From: Ampullaceana balthica
Taxonomy: Eukaryota; Mollusca; Gastropoda; Lymnaeidae
Assembly: GCA_944989445.1 (NCBI GenBank)
Contig: CALYLW010000345.1
Span: 796,689-860,688 of the forward strand
Direction: 5' to 3'
DNA length: 64,000 nucleotides
The notes below the pieces were generated by a model, which was not told the DNA's origin, did not search any database, and saw only the letters and a list, made by a program, of their open reading frames with translations. Shown in pieces: positions 11,133 through 23,225 of this stretch. The position numbers were made by a program, and so were the translations under genes. How positions within the stretch are numbered: the stretch's first letter is position 1; the number at the start of each line of letters is the position of its first letter.

Positions 11133-13157
11133 TGCAGTCAGTTTTAAACTTGATCGACTTTGTTATAATGGATTTTTTAGTACATCGATTGGGAGACGCA
11201 TGTAATGGGTTTATGTTCTTGTTGTGTGAAACATAGAGCCCCTGTAATTTCTCCTTTTGCCATGTGCAAACTAAGATTTAATTTATCTGTGACTCAAATG
11301 ATGTATGTGATAACCTAATTGCAAAGGCTGCTGGGAACTTTGTTTCTTTTTCTTTTTAACACACAAAAATTTGTAAACATTTCCTTTGTTTTAGATTCTT
11401 AAAGTATTATTGCTTGCCAGTATCAACATTCAATCTTTTACCCATTAAATATTTAATGAGAAATATTGACCTTAACTATGTTTCTTTTTATGTTTAACAC
11501 ACAAAAATTTGTAAACATTATTTCCTTTGTTTTAGATTCTTAAAGTATTATTGCTTGCCAGTATCAACATTCAATCTTTTACCCATTAAATATTTAAAGA
11601 GAAATATTGACCTTAAAACCTTGTGTTGTTGAAAGTTAAGAATATCTCTTAAAAAACTTTAAATCGATAGACATTTGAGGGTTAAAAAATGTGTGTAACT
11701 TACTGTAACATTCCCTATCATAAGTGCCTGAAAAAAATTGAAAGAAACATCAGCCTTTTCTTCTTATTTAAGTGAAATATTTTGTTTAAAAAATCTTTAC
11801 TAATGAAATATTTTAATCATATTTTTAAATGTAAAAAGAATTTGAAATTGTATCACAGTAATTGTATGACTTATATACATTTTTTTGGTAAATTAGGAAT
11901 TTTCATGTTTTCTCAAAAAAAGAATACACAAAAAAAAAGATATTTTAGTTTTCAATTCAATTGAAATTTCAGACAACAGATATTATTTTATGAAACACTT
12001 TGATATATTTGTACAGTACAAATTTTATTTGTTTATAACAGCCTTCTGTGCAATATGAATATTACATTTAAAATATTACAGAATCCTGTTGAAATGTTTG
12101 AAAGAATATGTAGTTCTTTATTAACACTGTGACCACTGTTTTCAAAAATCTGATATTTAAAAATTAGATATTTAATTCTCCTGCTATAAATCATTACTTT
12201 TGTAAATGTAAAATTAATGAAAATCATGCTTAAATAACTTAGTTTGACATACATCTTTAATGAAGAATAATTTAAATCCTAATAGATTGTCTTATACAGT
12301 AATGCCTCTCCCTCAAACTTTTCTAGACTGTTAGCACAAGTTTGTGTATTGATGCAAATTCATTGTTCATAAGGTATGATCATCTTTCAGGCATCAGATA
12401 TGTTCATTGAATTTGTGGAACACAACTTAACTTGAATTACTCAAAACATTAAGTTTTTTATAATGTATATACATTTAATTAACTTAGCTGATCTTATCTA
12501 TATATACAATCTTTTAAATCAGGTTATTATTTTATTGAGGTTGTATAAGATGAAAAGGAAAAGCAAATTTTCAACTTTGTTTTTGTTGATTTTATTTTTT
12601 TAATGTTATGGGACTACACTATGAATCATTTCAGACATTTATTACATGTGGTTTTATACCGCTGGAAATTATACACACAGTATATCAGTGAAAGAGTACT
12701 TTTATGACTAGCTTGTTTTCACTTTTAACACATTTACATCAGCCCTAAAATATGCTACAGTACTTCCTCTTTTTTTTTAATTCCCTTTTTTTTAAATTGA
12801 CATTTTTGGGGGACATTATGATTATGAATACATATTATTATATATGTATTGACTAATTAATTGTTAATTTTTTTCTTACATTTTAATTTTTTTACATAGT
12901 GGTAACAATTTAAAAGATAACAAATTTAACATTAAAATCTATGCTAATTCTATTTTTACTTCAATTATCAATTTCTTAGTTATGGCATCTAATTTGAACA
13001 CATTTTTTGGAGGGACATATGTTTAAAACTTTTTTCTTTGCCAAAGATGTGAAAGGTTAATCATGACACTTAATGATTAAAATTGTTAAAAACTAAATTT
13101 AATTACAATCTTCAATGTCAAATAAGAAATTCTGTCATTTTCGTATTCTAATATTGT
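11133..13157 (+). other. 3' untranslated and downstream flank of the TMEM272-like gene
   Basis: This is AT-rich sequence with no exon beyond the TGA. No perfect AATAAA was found soon after the stop. ATTAAA variants occur within the duplicated segment at about 11446 and 11586 and could act as poly(A) signals. The remainder to 13157 has only short A/T runs and one small minus-strand ORF (12033-12254) with no domain. Confidence 0.4.
11343..11618. repeat. 138-bp tandem duplication in the TMEM272-like 3' region
   Basis: Two adjacent, nearly identical units start at about 11343 and 11481 (TTTCTTTTT, then AACACACAAAAATTTG ... GAAATATTGACCTTAA). They differ by a few substitutions and a short insertion. 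Because of its position it probably lies in the 3'UTR. Confidence 0.85.
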
Positions 13158-13158
13158 A

Positions 13159-14150
13159 ATAAAAACAACCCGTAAAAAACCAAGTTTTTGACTATAAATC
13201 CTTTACGTATGAGACGTAACTAAAAGAATGTTCATTATAACACGCAGCGCAAGACCATCCAAAAATACAAAATTGCAGTTGTGTCGTAAAACGTGTTTAA
13301 TATAATGCGCACCGATCAGGAATAGGTTTATAAAAAGTGTTGTCAGTAAAATACGCACCTTATTGCGCGACAGAAAGGTTGTTCAATATAATACGCGACG
13401 CGACGCTCTATCTCAAAAAATAGCATGATACATAGGAATAAATAAAATAATCTAAAAAATCAATAATTTAATTACGGTACATGCGATCGATCTGAAATTG
13501 TGATACATTGTTTTTATCATCGGTACGAAACTGTCTGCAAAATTTCAGCTCGCTATCTTGCGAGCAAGTGGGTTAAAAATCGATCAAAAGTTTTGGCGAC
13601 AAGCAAGCAAGGTCGGCCGCAGACACCACGAGTTAATATAAAGGATTTAAAATAAGAAAAACCCGTAAAAAACCAAGTTTTTGACTATAAATCCTTTATG
13701 TACGAGAAGTAATTAAAAGAATGTTCATTATAATACGCAGCGCCAGAACATCCAGAAATACAAAATTGCAGTTGTGTCGTAAAACATGTTTAATATAATG
13801 CGCACCGATCAGGAATATGTTTATAAAAAGAGCTGTCAATAAAATACGCACCTTATTGCGCGACAGAAAGGTTGTTCAATATAATACGCACCGCGACGCT
13901 CTATCTAAAAAAATAGCATGATACATAGGAATAAATAAATAATCTAAAAAATCAATAATTTAATTACGGTACATGCGATCGATCTGAAATTTTGATACAT
14001 TGTTTTTATCATCGGTACGAAACTGCCTGCAAAATTTCAGCTCGCTATCTTGCGAGCAAGTGGGTTAAAAATTGATCAAAAGTTTTGGCGACAAGCAAGC
14101 AAGGTCGGTCCGCCGCAGACACCACGAGTTAATATAAAGGATTTAAAAAC
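13159..14150. repeat. Two direct copies of a 493-bp-period unclassified element
   Basis: Unit 1 is about 13159-13652 and unit 2 about 13653-14150, more than 90% alike by eye. Each starts with CCCGTAAAAAACCAAG and AGTTTTTGACTATAAATCC. Each ends near GAGTTAATATAAAGGATTTA, so TAAATCCTTTA and TAAAGGATTTA form inverted ends. Inside, a degenerate block similar to TTCAATATAATACGCACCG recurs about four times per unit. An inverted relative is at 56193-56620. No coding capacity is seen. Confidence 0.8.
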
Positions 14151-14431
14151 ATTCAAATTTATGTTGTTTTACTTGATAACTAAGCTTCCTATGGTTATGT
14201 TTTGGAATTTAGCAATACATTCATGTTAATGAAATTATATCTTTTAATCATAAACATTTAGTTGAAACTTCAGTTATTCTTTTGAATAGAACCTTGAAAT
14301 AATATCAGAACCAAATAATTTGCTTGTAGATTAATGGTTAATTACTTTCCATATGTATTTCATACCCTATATAGAAATAAGACATGCGCCTTCAATAACT
14401 TGTTTCCGAATTTTCTATATCATTTATTTTA

Positions 14432-14652
14432 ATTTACACGGTGGTCGAGTGCCAGCGCGCTCTGGCGTCCCTGAGTCACCCAGCTCAGAATGGGTACCTA
14501 ACACTAGTTAGGCGGCTGGGTAATGCTTGGATCCCTCATAGCCGCGGCCTGTAAACGCTGCATCACTTGCCAACAGATCATCCGTCATGGTCTGTGGACG
14601 CAATTATCTTCTGCATAGAAGGAGCGTCTGTATAGATAGGATAAGATAATTG
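14432..14652 (+). mobile_element. tRNA-derived SINE with internal deletion
   Basis: It has an A-box-like GGTGGTCGAGTGCC. The B box is lost. The conserved body follows: CCTGAGTCACCCAGCTC, ACACTAGTTAGG, then CATGGTCTGTGGACGC. It finishes with the shared 3' tail: the stem CTTCTGCATAGAAG, GGAGCGTCTG and GATAGGATAAGATAA. The tail is the same as in the CR1/L2-like LINE at 34.8-35.5 kb. Confidence 0.8.
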
Positions 14653-15140
14653 TAAATTCATTAACTGTTGTCTGTCACTTTTTGCCTTTAACTGATTAAA
14701 AATATATTAAATAAACTTAACAATAAAAAAACTTTTGTTCATGAAATTTTGATATTTGGTCTAATATTATTGTGCAGTTTTCCTTCAAATGCCAACATTG
14801 AGTTACATTATTATTATTCTTATCTTCTAAGAAAGCAATTTTTATTTTAACTTATCTGTTGTGCAAGGTCCACACTAAAAAGTTATATTATTCTTAAAGG
14901 TCGCAACAGAGGAAGATATTTCTTTTTGAGGTGACTTTTACAGCTCTAGTTGTAAGAATCAATTAACCCAAAACAACGAATACCAAAGTTAAGTGGTCTG
15001 AAAAAAAAATTGTTTACAGGGACACGAGGGTGTCACCATTATCTTTTGTTGTTCGCACCCCCCGCTACGCCACTTCCCAACAATCACCCACATCTTTAGA
15101 TGCATTTTCTATTATTGCTATTTGTATGTTTACCTTTTTA
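14653..15140. other. Non-coding stretch with one hAT-like end
   Basis: Mostly AT-rich. Near 15045-15075 it carries GTTCGCACCCCCCGCTACGC followed by CACTT. Read in reverse this is AAGTGGCGTAGCGGGGGG, a terminal sequence of the CAGTGGCG hAT type. No gene is seen. Confidence 0.4.
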
Positions 15141-16400
15141 CAGTGGCGTAACAAGGAGGTTACATCCCCGGGCGCCAAAATGAGGCTTACGATGTCACAT
15201 GAACAAAGGGTAAAATATTATTTTAAAGAGGTAGGTGGCGCCAATTTTATAGTTTGCCCCTGGGTGAAAAATATCCTAGAAAAAGTGAAAGAATACATGT
15301 ACATATCTTAAACAGGTTATTGGAAAAATTGTCTTGCTAATCAAAGAGTGGCATTTCACCGTGGCCCAAAGAAGATGAATATTCAATGTATAGAGGAAAC
15401 TTTCTTGAGATAGTTTGGATCCGTGATTCTCAAAGGGGGCGCTATCCATTGGGGCAGATGAAGACCACGGGTCAATTTTGGGGACGGTGAAAGCATAAAA
15501 AAGGAAGAGAAGTTTTAGAAAAATAAGATTTATGTATTCTGCTCACAAGGTTCTATTTTTATTTTTTTAAAAACGTTTTGGACATTGGTTTGGTTACCGC
15601 ATTTGCATTTAGTTGGGTTTTTTTAATATGTGCAATTGCGCTCTTCCAGACTGCAAGAACATTTGAAGTAAAATTAACGAGGATAAAAAAGATAAGGATT
15701 TATATAATTTTCAAACATTAAAATACAAATTTATCAAACAACCGACGTTGACAAGACTCTTTTTAACAGCAACCACACAAGATTACAATGGCTTGCTAGC
15801 TTCTTACAATATTTCGTTATTGATTGCCAAATCGGGTAAATCTCATACTATTGGTAAAGAACAAATTATACCGGCTATAAGTGAATTAATACGGACTGTG
15901 GTACATAAGCAAGCATCTGATATTATCAAGAAAAATTCGTTTAGCAATAATACAGTTCAAATCAGAACTGATGAAAAGGCACAAGATGTTGTAGATTTAT
16001 TGTGTGGCTATTTAAAAACACCTCTGTTTTCTATTCAACTTAAGGAGTCAACTTTGCCAGGAAATGAAACTTTACTTTTGCCATACGCGCGGTTCACAAA
16101 GGAAGAACGCATTTGCTAAGAACTATTATTTGATAAATATTTGCAAACTTATTCCAAAAAGTAGCTACAAATAATGAATTTAGTTTTAAATTCAAGCGTT
16201 ACTATTAACAATTCTGGCTGGAAAAGGAGATCCTGAAGTATGGGCTGTAATTTAAAATTTCGTAATTACCTTTCTTTCGTCATATTTAGTGGAAAGTAGA
16301 TTCAGTGCGGAAACCAATTTTTTTTTAAATGCATATAGTCAATCATGGTTACTTAAGATTACTGCTGAAGAAAATAAAGCTGAGGATTTCAAAATTGGTA
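15141..16400 (+). pseudogene. hAT transposase remnant, ZBED5/SCAND3-like, + strand
   Basis: A left end at 15141 reads CAGTGGCGTAACAAGGAGG. The coding remnant starts about 15600 and is open at 15748-16119 (123 residues). It carries YNISLLIAKSGKSHTIGKEQ, then KKNSFSNNTVQIRTDE and FSIQLKES. These correspond to the conserved 'alliAk..kphtiGe...p' and 'lSnnTVqrRi...f.lqlDEStd' blocks of SCAND3/ZBED5-type hAT proteins. The expected catalytic Asp (LDES) reads LKES here. After residue 123 the frame collapses, and nothing of the dimerisation domain follows on this strand. It is a dead copy. Confidence 0.7.
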
Positions 16401-16437
16401 GCCAGCAAACCAGGTTCATCGTCTTATTTCTATGATT

Positions 16438-16512
16438 TCGAATTTGTGTGTGTGTTTGCGCGTGTGTATGTGTGTCTGTGCGTGTGTGTGTGAGTGCTGT
16501 GTGTGTTGAACA
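16438..16512. repeat. (GT)n-rich microsatellite
   Basis: An imperfect GT tract with interspersed GC and CT steps abuts the 3' end of the minus-strand hAT remnant. Confidence 0.9.
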
Positions 16513-17945
16513 ATTCTTAAGAATTGTGGAACGAGGTTACTGGTTATTATTCGCATGAATGCATTCAGATTGCAGTCAGTCAACATCAATCTGTTTTTAG
16601 ACTTATTTATTTTCACACAACAAAAAGCTTGCTCACAGATGCATGTGGACATAAATAGTGGCAAAAATTTGACACCAAAGTTTTTTTAAGTGCGGAAACG
16701 CCGCACCTAGCAAAAAAAAACTCGAGCAAAAAAAACTAACTTGAACTTCTCCTTCAGGTCATAATCTGCTTTTATGTTAAGCAGTTCTAACAGTATATCC
16801 TCTGGGGCTTAATCAGCTTCTGCACTAAATTGAGAACTGAGAATATTGAAGAGTGGTTCCAAGTTCTTGTCGTCTTGGAATCTCCTTTCAAATTCCATAG
16901 CAAAGGCATCCAAGTGAGCCTTGTACTTGACAGCCATTTTACAAGAAACGGTTTTCTGTTTTAACTAAGGGAAACGGCAAATCCTGTTTTCACCAGCTTG
17001 CCTGGAGAATAGGGAGAGTTTTGTATGAAATGAATTAACATACACATAAAGTTCATGTGCAAACAAGCCATTGCCCTGAAGTTTGACATTCAATTCATTC
17101 AAATTTTCCATACTATTAATGGCAAACATGAAGTCTGACTTCCACTCTTCATTTACAATGGAAATAACAAAATCACAAACAAAACTCTTCATCTCCAGCA
17201 ACATACCTAATTTTCCTTGAGATCTGATACTCTCTTCAATAACTTGACCAGGCTCAGCCAGTTGAAACTGACGTGGCAGATAATATAATATTCAAATCTT
17301 CAAACAGTGATTTTAACACCTGTGATTAAGTTCCCTGGCTTATACAAAGTTTATCATACTAAAACTGCTTGAAATTCAACACAGCCTTACACAGACTTTC
17401 CTGATGGTTGCCACAGTGGAGAGGTAAGAGTGTGTGGTCAGGCTGATATTCTTTAATTTATTGTTCAAACTACTTTTTCCAGTTAAAGCTCGCGCTCCAT
17501 CGGTTATTACACTGGCCATCTTGTTCCACACCAACCAGTTATTTCAACAGAGTTCTCTACAGAATTGAATAAATCCTGGCCAGTAGTTGTGTATTTGAGT
17601 GCCTAAACACAGAGTAATTCTTCGTTAAGCTTGAAACGAGGATGTATTCCCAGTATAAATACCAACGATTGTGCTGTTCCTATACATTGGTACTTTAATC
17701 CAATGCGGGAGTACCAAAAAGTCTTTTCTTGCATCTCAAAGTGGTGTATCAAATTGTCACTTTTTTTTCCCAAACGTCTGACTAAAGTTCCCTTGATAAA
17801 GAAATGGTGTCAAATTATGTTTTCTGTTCTGGACACATAAAGCTTGCTGCAAATGTCAAGCATTTCTTGATAAATACACTGTCAGAAAAACTGCTTGTTC
17901 CGTTTTACGATCTTATGAGATATCTCCAAACAGGCTTCGGTTGCA
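16505..17945 (-). pseudogene. hAT transposase remnant, GTF2IRD2-like, minus strand
   Basis: Reading from 17945 downwards, broken frames give recognisable GTF2IRD2/ZBED-type hAT blocks. They include a FIKKCL...CPE-like segment (about 17880-17820), LVFILGIHPRFKLNEELL (about 17670-17610), TTTGQDLFNSVE and ASVITDGARALTGKSSLNNK (about 17520-17460). Next are LHCGNH-like sequence and MENLNELNVKLQGNGLFAHE (near 17113). The last is the C-terminal dimerisation block STCICEQAFCCVKINKSKNR, then LTDCNLN (16650-16560). Stops and frameshifts separate the blocks, so the gene is inactive. The domain order is intact, so the copy was once full length. Confidence 0.75.
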
Positions 17946-17949
17946 ACCA

Positions 17950-20350
17950 GTGGCGTAGCGAGAGGGGCAAGAGGGGCGAATGGCCCGGGTGGCACTTTTT
18001 TAGGGGCGGCAAATGCCTCGTTGATTATTAACTACTAAGATTAAACAATTTTAAAGACAGATTTTTATTTAAAATTTAAAAAATCAATTAAGAAATTAAT
18101 AAAAGAAAACTTATGCCAAAACGCCAAACGCTATTATTAGATACAAATTCTTCTGATACGAAAGCTAATGAAGTGAAAAACTAAAAGTTTTTATGTAAAA
18201 TGATAGCTTGACTATTATCTGTTGGTAAATTAATTGATTCCTCAAATTTGTTAGCCATTTCTGTTGTAAATGTGACAATTACTGTTCCCTATCAATTTCA
18301 AAAAGGAGCATATCGAATACCTTGTTGGGGCGGCAAAATGCGCGTTGTTAATTAGCTTCTAAAAATGAAAAATGTTAAATTATATTTCAATCAAGTAGAA
18401 GAAATGCCAAGGTTGAAATTAATTAAAAGAAATAATGGAAATATCTGGAAATATATGAAAGTTTCTAATGTGAAAACTTTAAACTTCATACAATCTTCTT
18501 ATACTAATGCTGCTAAAATGAAAAATCAAGATCCTGAAGTACAATGAGAATATGACGCTGATGTGCTGGTCCCTATAATTATAATTTATTCAAGTTTTCC
18601 AGCCGCTAATCTTGTATAAGCCAAAATTGCTGTATTCATTAAATTCCTGCAACCAATAAAATTTCAACAACAGACATGTACTTAATTAATTGAAATAAAC
18701 AAATGGCCCCTACGTGCAGATGAAATTTGCAATTATAATAAGAGCAGCAAGATTGAGAGTGTGTCCAACGTATTAAACTTAACTTCTCACAATTAGATAG
18801 GAACCTTACACCAAAGCAGATGTGTGAAGGGAAACGCGAGAATATTTTTAAGTAAGTAAACTACTGGAAAACATTTGTTGCATACTTAAATGCCTTATTA
18901 TCCTTCTGAAGAAGCAATATCCAGATTTTAATATCTTTTGTTTTGTACCATAAACATAAATAATGAATAAATCTGCACATCTAATGGAATTAATAACTGG
19001 CATAAAACAAATTCAAAATTAGCCAGTCATAAATCTTGAATCAAATGCTCAGCATTACAATTTTTTAATATTTTTTTTATTATTTATTTATTATTTTATT
19101 TTTTGCAAATGGAAGGAATGAGAAACCGGGCTTAAAAATAGACCGTGTTGTAAAAGAAAACAAAACAAAATGGCAAGAAGTCGTGTTATTATTACATCCT
19201 TGCAAAATAGAATTAGGCTTTTCGCGGTCATAGAGAGGAACATACTAGTGTAGATATAGGCAATATTCTGGAACTAATGCATCTGCTTTCAAAATGCATT
19301 TCTGGGTTTAAAGAAGATCATGTGACAAAGGATTAAAAATAACGTGTCACCTCAAATTCAAAATCAGCTCATTGCAGTTTAGGAGATTCACCACAATTAA
19401 CATTTCGGGTACAAGATAACACATATTATTCCATTGTATTGGATAGCTCTCCAGACATTTCATATAAGGATCAAACAACTCTAGTTGAGTGGTGTGTTTA
19501 AAAATCAGAAAATAACTTATGTAGAATCTTTCAAAGATTTAATTGGTAAAAGTGTTTCAGAAAGATATTGAACATCTCCTACACATCTCACATCACAAAC
19601 GAAGCGGTCCGCAAAACAATAAGTACTGTCATTGGCCCCTACGAGGACCTACTCACATCAATTAAGAAGAGGAAATTACGATGGTACGGACACGTGACAA
19701 GAACTGGAGGTCTTGCAAAAAACTATGTTGCAAGGCACAGTCCAGGGAGGAAGGAAAAGAGGCAGACAAAAGAAGAGATGGGGAGGGCGATATCAAAGCG
19801 ACTCTCAAAGGGCAGCACAGGACCGGGACAAATGGCGTGTGTTAGTGAGCAGTTCACGATGGTGCCCTAACGACCCAACAACGGGTTATGGGATAGTTCA
19901 AGTATCTGCTAACGACATTCTGAAAGGATTTTAAATCAATTTAAAGCTGATGGTCTAATAATACAGGATTGCAGAGGCCCAACGTGTGTCGATGCTTCTT
20001 CATGGCTGGAAAGTATACTGACTCTAAGATACTTAAAGACATATTATATCTCAATGTCATAATAGTACTTTGCTCAAACGCGTCATTTAATCTAATTTCT
20101 TTATATGCTGACCCAAGTGAAACTCACTCTAACAATTTTTGGTACACTGGAACGTTGTTATGCATACTTTTCCATGTCCATACTCCGTTGGAAAGATCCA
20201 ATAGCAGATACAAGTAAGGCATTAAGCAGAACTAATGATAGAAAATAGTGAATATTTCATGGAGCCATTTTTAGGTTAATTTGAAACCCATAGAAAATCT
20301 GACAGAGGCAGACGAAAAGCTAAACACTCGAACAGACGCTGGAACTTTGC
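17950..20350 (+). pseudogene. hAT transposase remnant, ZMYM1/DUF4371-like, + strand
   Basis: A terminal sequence CAGTGGCGTAGCGAGAGGGG starts at 17950. Downstream, scattered frames match the ZMYM1-like hAT order. The first is FRGHREEHTS...NILELMHLLS (about 19215-19290). Then comes YYSIVLDSSPDISYKDQTTL (19425-19485), the catalytic 'lDstpD' block. DCRG, MAGKYTDSK, CSNASFNLISLYA and FGTLER follow (19965-20160). The protein is broken by stops and by a LINE fragment (19566-19935) that separates the 'LIGKSVSE' and 'DILKGF' parts. No matching right terminus was found before 21 kb. Confidence 0.7.
19566..19935 (+). mobile_element. LINE 3' end inserted into the hAT remnant
   Basis: The C-terminal part of a LINE ORF2 is readable: ISYTSHITNEAVRKTIS, KKRKLRWYGHVTRTGGLAK and then, after a frameshift near 19715, LQGTVQGGRKRGRQKKRW and CPNDPTTGYG. 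This is the conserved C-terminus of a common invertebrate non-LTR element. It is 5'-truncated. The flanks GATATTGAA (left) and GACATTCTGAA (right) look like a decayed target duplication, and the hAT protein resumes immediately after it. Confidence 0.7.
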
Positions 20351-21121
20351 TATTGTAGATGTTGTTTATTTAATTCAATCAAGAATGATAGATATCTGAG
20401 TATAAAAATAATTATAAAAATATTAATTTTAGGACTACATCAAAACCAAGTGGTTAAGAATTTAATTAGGTCAAGACGATTCAAGTGGTTGATCGACATT
20501 TAAATATAATATTTATTAATTTTAAGCTTCAAAATTAGGTTGAAATTGTATAGCCTATAACTATATAGATCTATATATTTTTTATACTTATTATTTTACT
20601 TTAAATTATTAATATATTGACTAAAAGAGAATCAAATAACAAAATATTGTAAATTAATTAAGCGAAATACTTGTTTCACTATTTAAACAACTTTTGTTCC
20701 AATTAATAATTATTTTGCATATATTATATATACTTATATTTTACTATTACTACTATTATTAAATGTAGCATTAGGTAAATATCCCATAGTATTAAGTTCA
20801 AAATTAATGCTTGAAATGTTTTAATAATATTTTAAATTTCATGGAAAGAAAACAACAAGATTTAAAATTTAATTAAAACTACACCGTTACACTGTAGTTT
20901 TACAGGTAAAAAAGAAAATGAATTGTTTTACGATTGTTGCTATTTTTAACAATAACAGTTAACTTTTGAATTATTTATTCAAAATTTTATCAACGTGGTA
21001 ATTTTAAAAAGTTGTGGTTTAACTTAAACTTTTAGAATTTATTATGTATAAAAATAATTTTCATAATTTATATATTTTTTTAAACAATGTGTGTGTAAAA
21101 GCAACCTTTTCTTCTTTTCAG
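20351..21121. other. AT-rich stretch without recognised gene
   Basis: Long A/T runs, no open frame of note. It ends in a strong polypyrimidine tract and AG (21105-21121) that would serve as the acceptor of the MADF-BESS exon that follows. An upstream exon holding the first half of the MADF domain was not found here. Confidence 0.4.
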
Positions 21122-21710
21122 CCAATGTTATAGAAACAAAATGGCAAAGCTTGTGAGAAAACTTTTGTAAAGAGCATTTTAAAAACAACAAGACCTTTTA
21201 CAGATATTTTAGCTACATTTAATGGACAAAACTCTTCATGGAAATTCTATAACCATATACTATTCCTGTTGGATGTGTTCTCTTTAAGACAAAGTAAGGG
21301 TCATATAGAGTTTGCTGACATAAATTCAGGAGAAGAGAGAAAAGAACATTTTATGGCAAATAAAACAATAATTCACACTGATTTTAATGACAATGTCAAT
21401 AATAATGAATCACAACATGTTGGTAAATTTGGAGAAGCAGCTCAAAAATACCCTCTTTCTAGTACAAATGATATACCTTTGAAAACATCAAAAATGCAAA
21501 GGAAAAAAAAATGGTAAAGGATTAGTCAGTATCATGAGTCTGCTAACACATCTTCATAAAATGCCAAAGAGGCTAAAGCTAGGAATAAAATTAAAAATTC
21601 TACAACTTATGGTAAATGCTGATGGAGCAGAAAAAATGGAAAGGTCAAATTCAATTATGGATCAAGGTGATTGCACTTTGCCAATTTCATCACCCAACAT
21701 AACCAAATGA
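21122..21710 (+). pseudogene. MADF-BESS domain gene or transposon accessory protein, broken
   Basis: After a strong acceptor (TTTTCTTCTTTTCAG ending at 21121) the frame reads the second half of a MADF domain: KWQSL, then EHFKNNKTF, then WKFYNHILFLLD. A BESS-like motif follows, SIMSLLTHLHKMPKRLKLGI with KLKILQLMVNA (21530-21612), and an end at TGA near 21710. MADF binds DNA and BESS mediates protein contacts; the pair is typical of Adf-1-like factors and of the Myb-like second protein of Harbinger transposons. Three lesions are visible: TGA at 21154-21156 where Arg is usual (a CGA to TGA change), a one-base shift at about 21198, and another in the A-run at 21503-21511. It is therefore a pseudogene. 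Whether host or transposon in origin cannot be told. Confidence 0.6.
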
Positions 21711-21867
21711 CAACAAGCTACAAAGAAATTTCATTTAAAATGGGATTGTAAACAAACGGTTGAATTAAGCACTCATGACATTTAATCAAAATGAAGAGAC
21801 AAAGTTTTATCAGTGTTAATAATTTATTGTTAAGCGTTAATAGTTTACTGTTAAGTGTTAATGTATG

Positions 21868-23225
21868 TTAAGCTTTGATGTATGCTGTATGAAATTGTGA
21901 TTGATTTCTACCCATGTAATTTTCAGTGCTGTTATCAATTGCTATTAAATGTCCTATTCTGATTCCTAAGTAATAATGTGTGAATGTATTTTCTGATATT
22001 TTTTTAATGGCTTGTCCTTTACATTTTATTCTGAGTTCTTGTATTTTTGTTTGTATGTCTTGCAAGTTTATTCCTCTATTTAGCTTAGATTGTATTAGTG
22101 TTGTTTGTTTGATATTGTGTATTGTTCCTTGGAATATGTATTTAGTTATGTGTGAGTTAATTTCTTATAAAATTATCGGTGGGGGTTCCCATATTGTTCC
22201 TGTATATATTGTTTTGGGGATGACATATGTGTTTATAATTGTGCTCCTTCCAAAAATTGTCTGTGCTGTGTATTTGTTTTTGTCAATAATTTATTTAATT
22301 GAATGTTCAATATCCCTCCATATTTCATTGTTTGTCTGTGTTTGATTATTGGAATAAAAGATCCCATAAATTATAAGACTCTCCTTTCTAATTATGCCTA
22401 AGGGGAAATCTAGTCTATCTTGCCACCTACCTATCCCCATAATTTCAGATTTGTTTACATTATTCTTGGACCCACTACCTTTTCCAAAATCTTGAAAAAT
22501 TGAAATTATTTTGTGAATTGACCTATCATTTGTGGGGAAAAATACCGTGTCATCTGCATAAGCAATCACTTTAATATCTCTGGCTCCAGGGATCCCTATT
22601 CCTGTAATGTTTTTCTCCATTCTGATTTTCTCTATAAGTGGTTCAAAGGATAAAATATATAGATAAGGGGATAAAAGACACCCTTGTCTAACTGATCTTT
22701 TAATTGCAATGTTTTTTTTTAAATTATATTATTTATTATCAGTTTGCTGATAGGCGTTCTGTATAGAATTTTAACCCAATTACAAAAATACTCCCCTAAT
22801 TTATTGTGTTGTAATATCTTGTGAATGTATGCATGGTCTACCCTGTCAAATGCTTTTTCCTGGTCTAGTGATAATATGCATGTTTGAATTTGTTTTTCAC
22901 TTGTATATTGAATAATGTCTCTGATTAAATGATTGTGGTTGTTGATGTCCCTGCCTTTAATGCTGCATTGTTGATTGACATGAATGAGAGTATTTAAATG
23001 TGGTTTTAGTTTATTGGCTAATGTTTTAGTAAGAATTTTATAATCTGTGTTGAGTAATGATATGGGCCTGTAATTTATAAGTTGTGTTTTGTCTGTGTCT
23101 TTCTTTGGTAGAAGTGTGATGTATGAAGTGTTCATTGAATTTGGTAGTTCCATGTTGTTGTAAGCTTCTTCTAAAGTTGCATGTAATATTGGGCCCAGTG
23201 TTGTAAAAAAGAAGTTGTAAAACTC
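21868..23225 (-). mobile_element. L1/Tx1-like LINE reverse transcriptase fragment, minus strand
   Basis: Reading down from 23225, the fingers begin with GPILHATLEEAYNNMELPNS. The motif NYRPISLLNTDYKILTKTLA lies at about 23075-23015, followed by the L1-type 'SIKGRDINNH' and 'SLDQEKAFDRVDH'. A break in a T-run (+ strand, about 22711-22722) shifts frame. The palm continues as SVRQGCLLSPYLYILSFEPL and the catalytic AYADDTVFF (about 22563-22537). Part of the C-terminal region is open at 22065-21868. The LPKK...NYRPISLLN and LDQEKAFDRVDH signatures are those of L1/Tx1-type elements rather than CR1. The endonuclease and 3' tail are not seen. Confidence 0.8.

Noticed and set aside
21980..22345. 121-codon + frame rich in hydrophobic residues
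   Set aside because: It is the antisense of the L1/Tx1-like reverse transcriptase, whose minus-strand motifs are clear.
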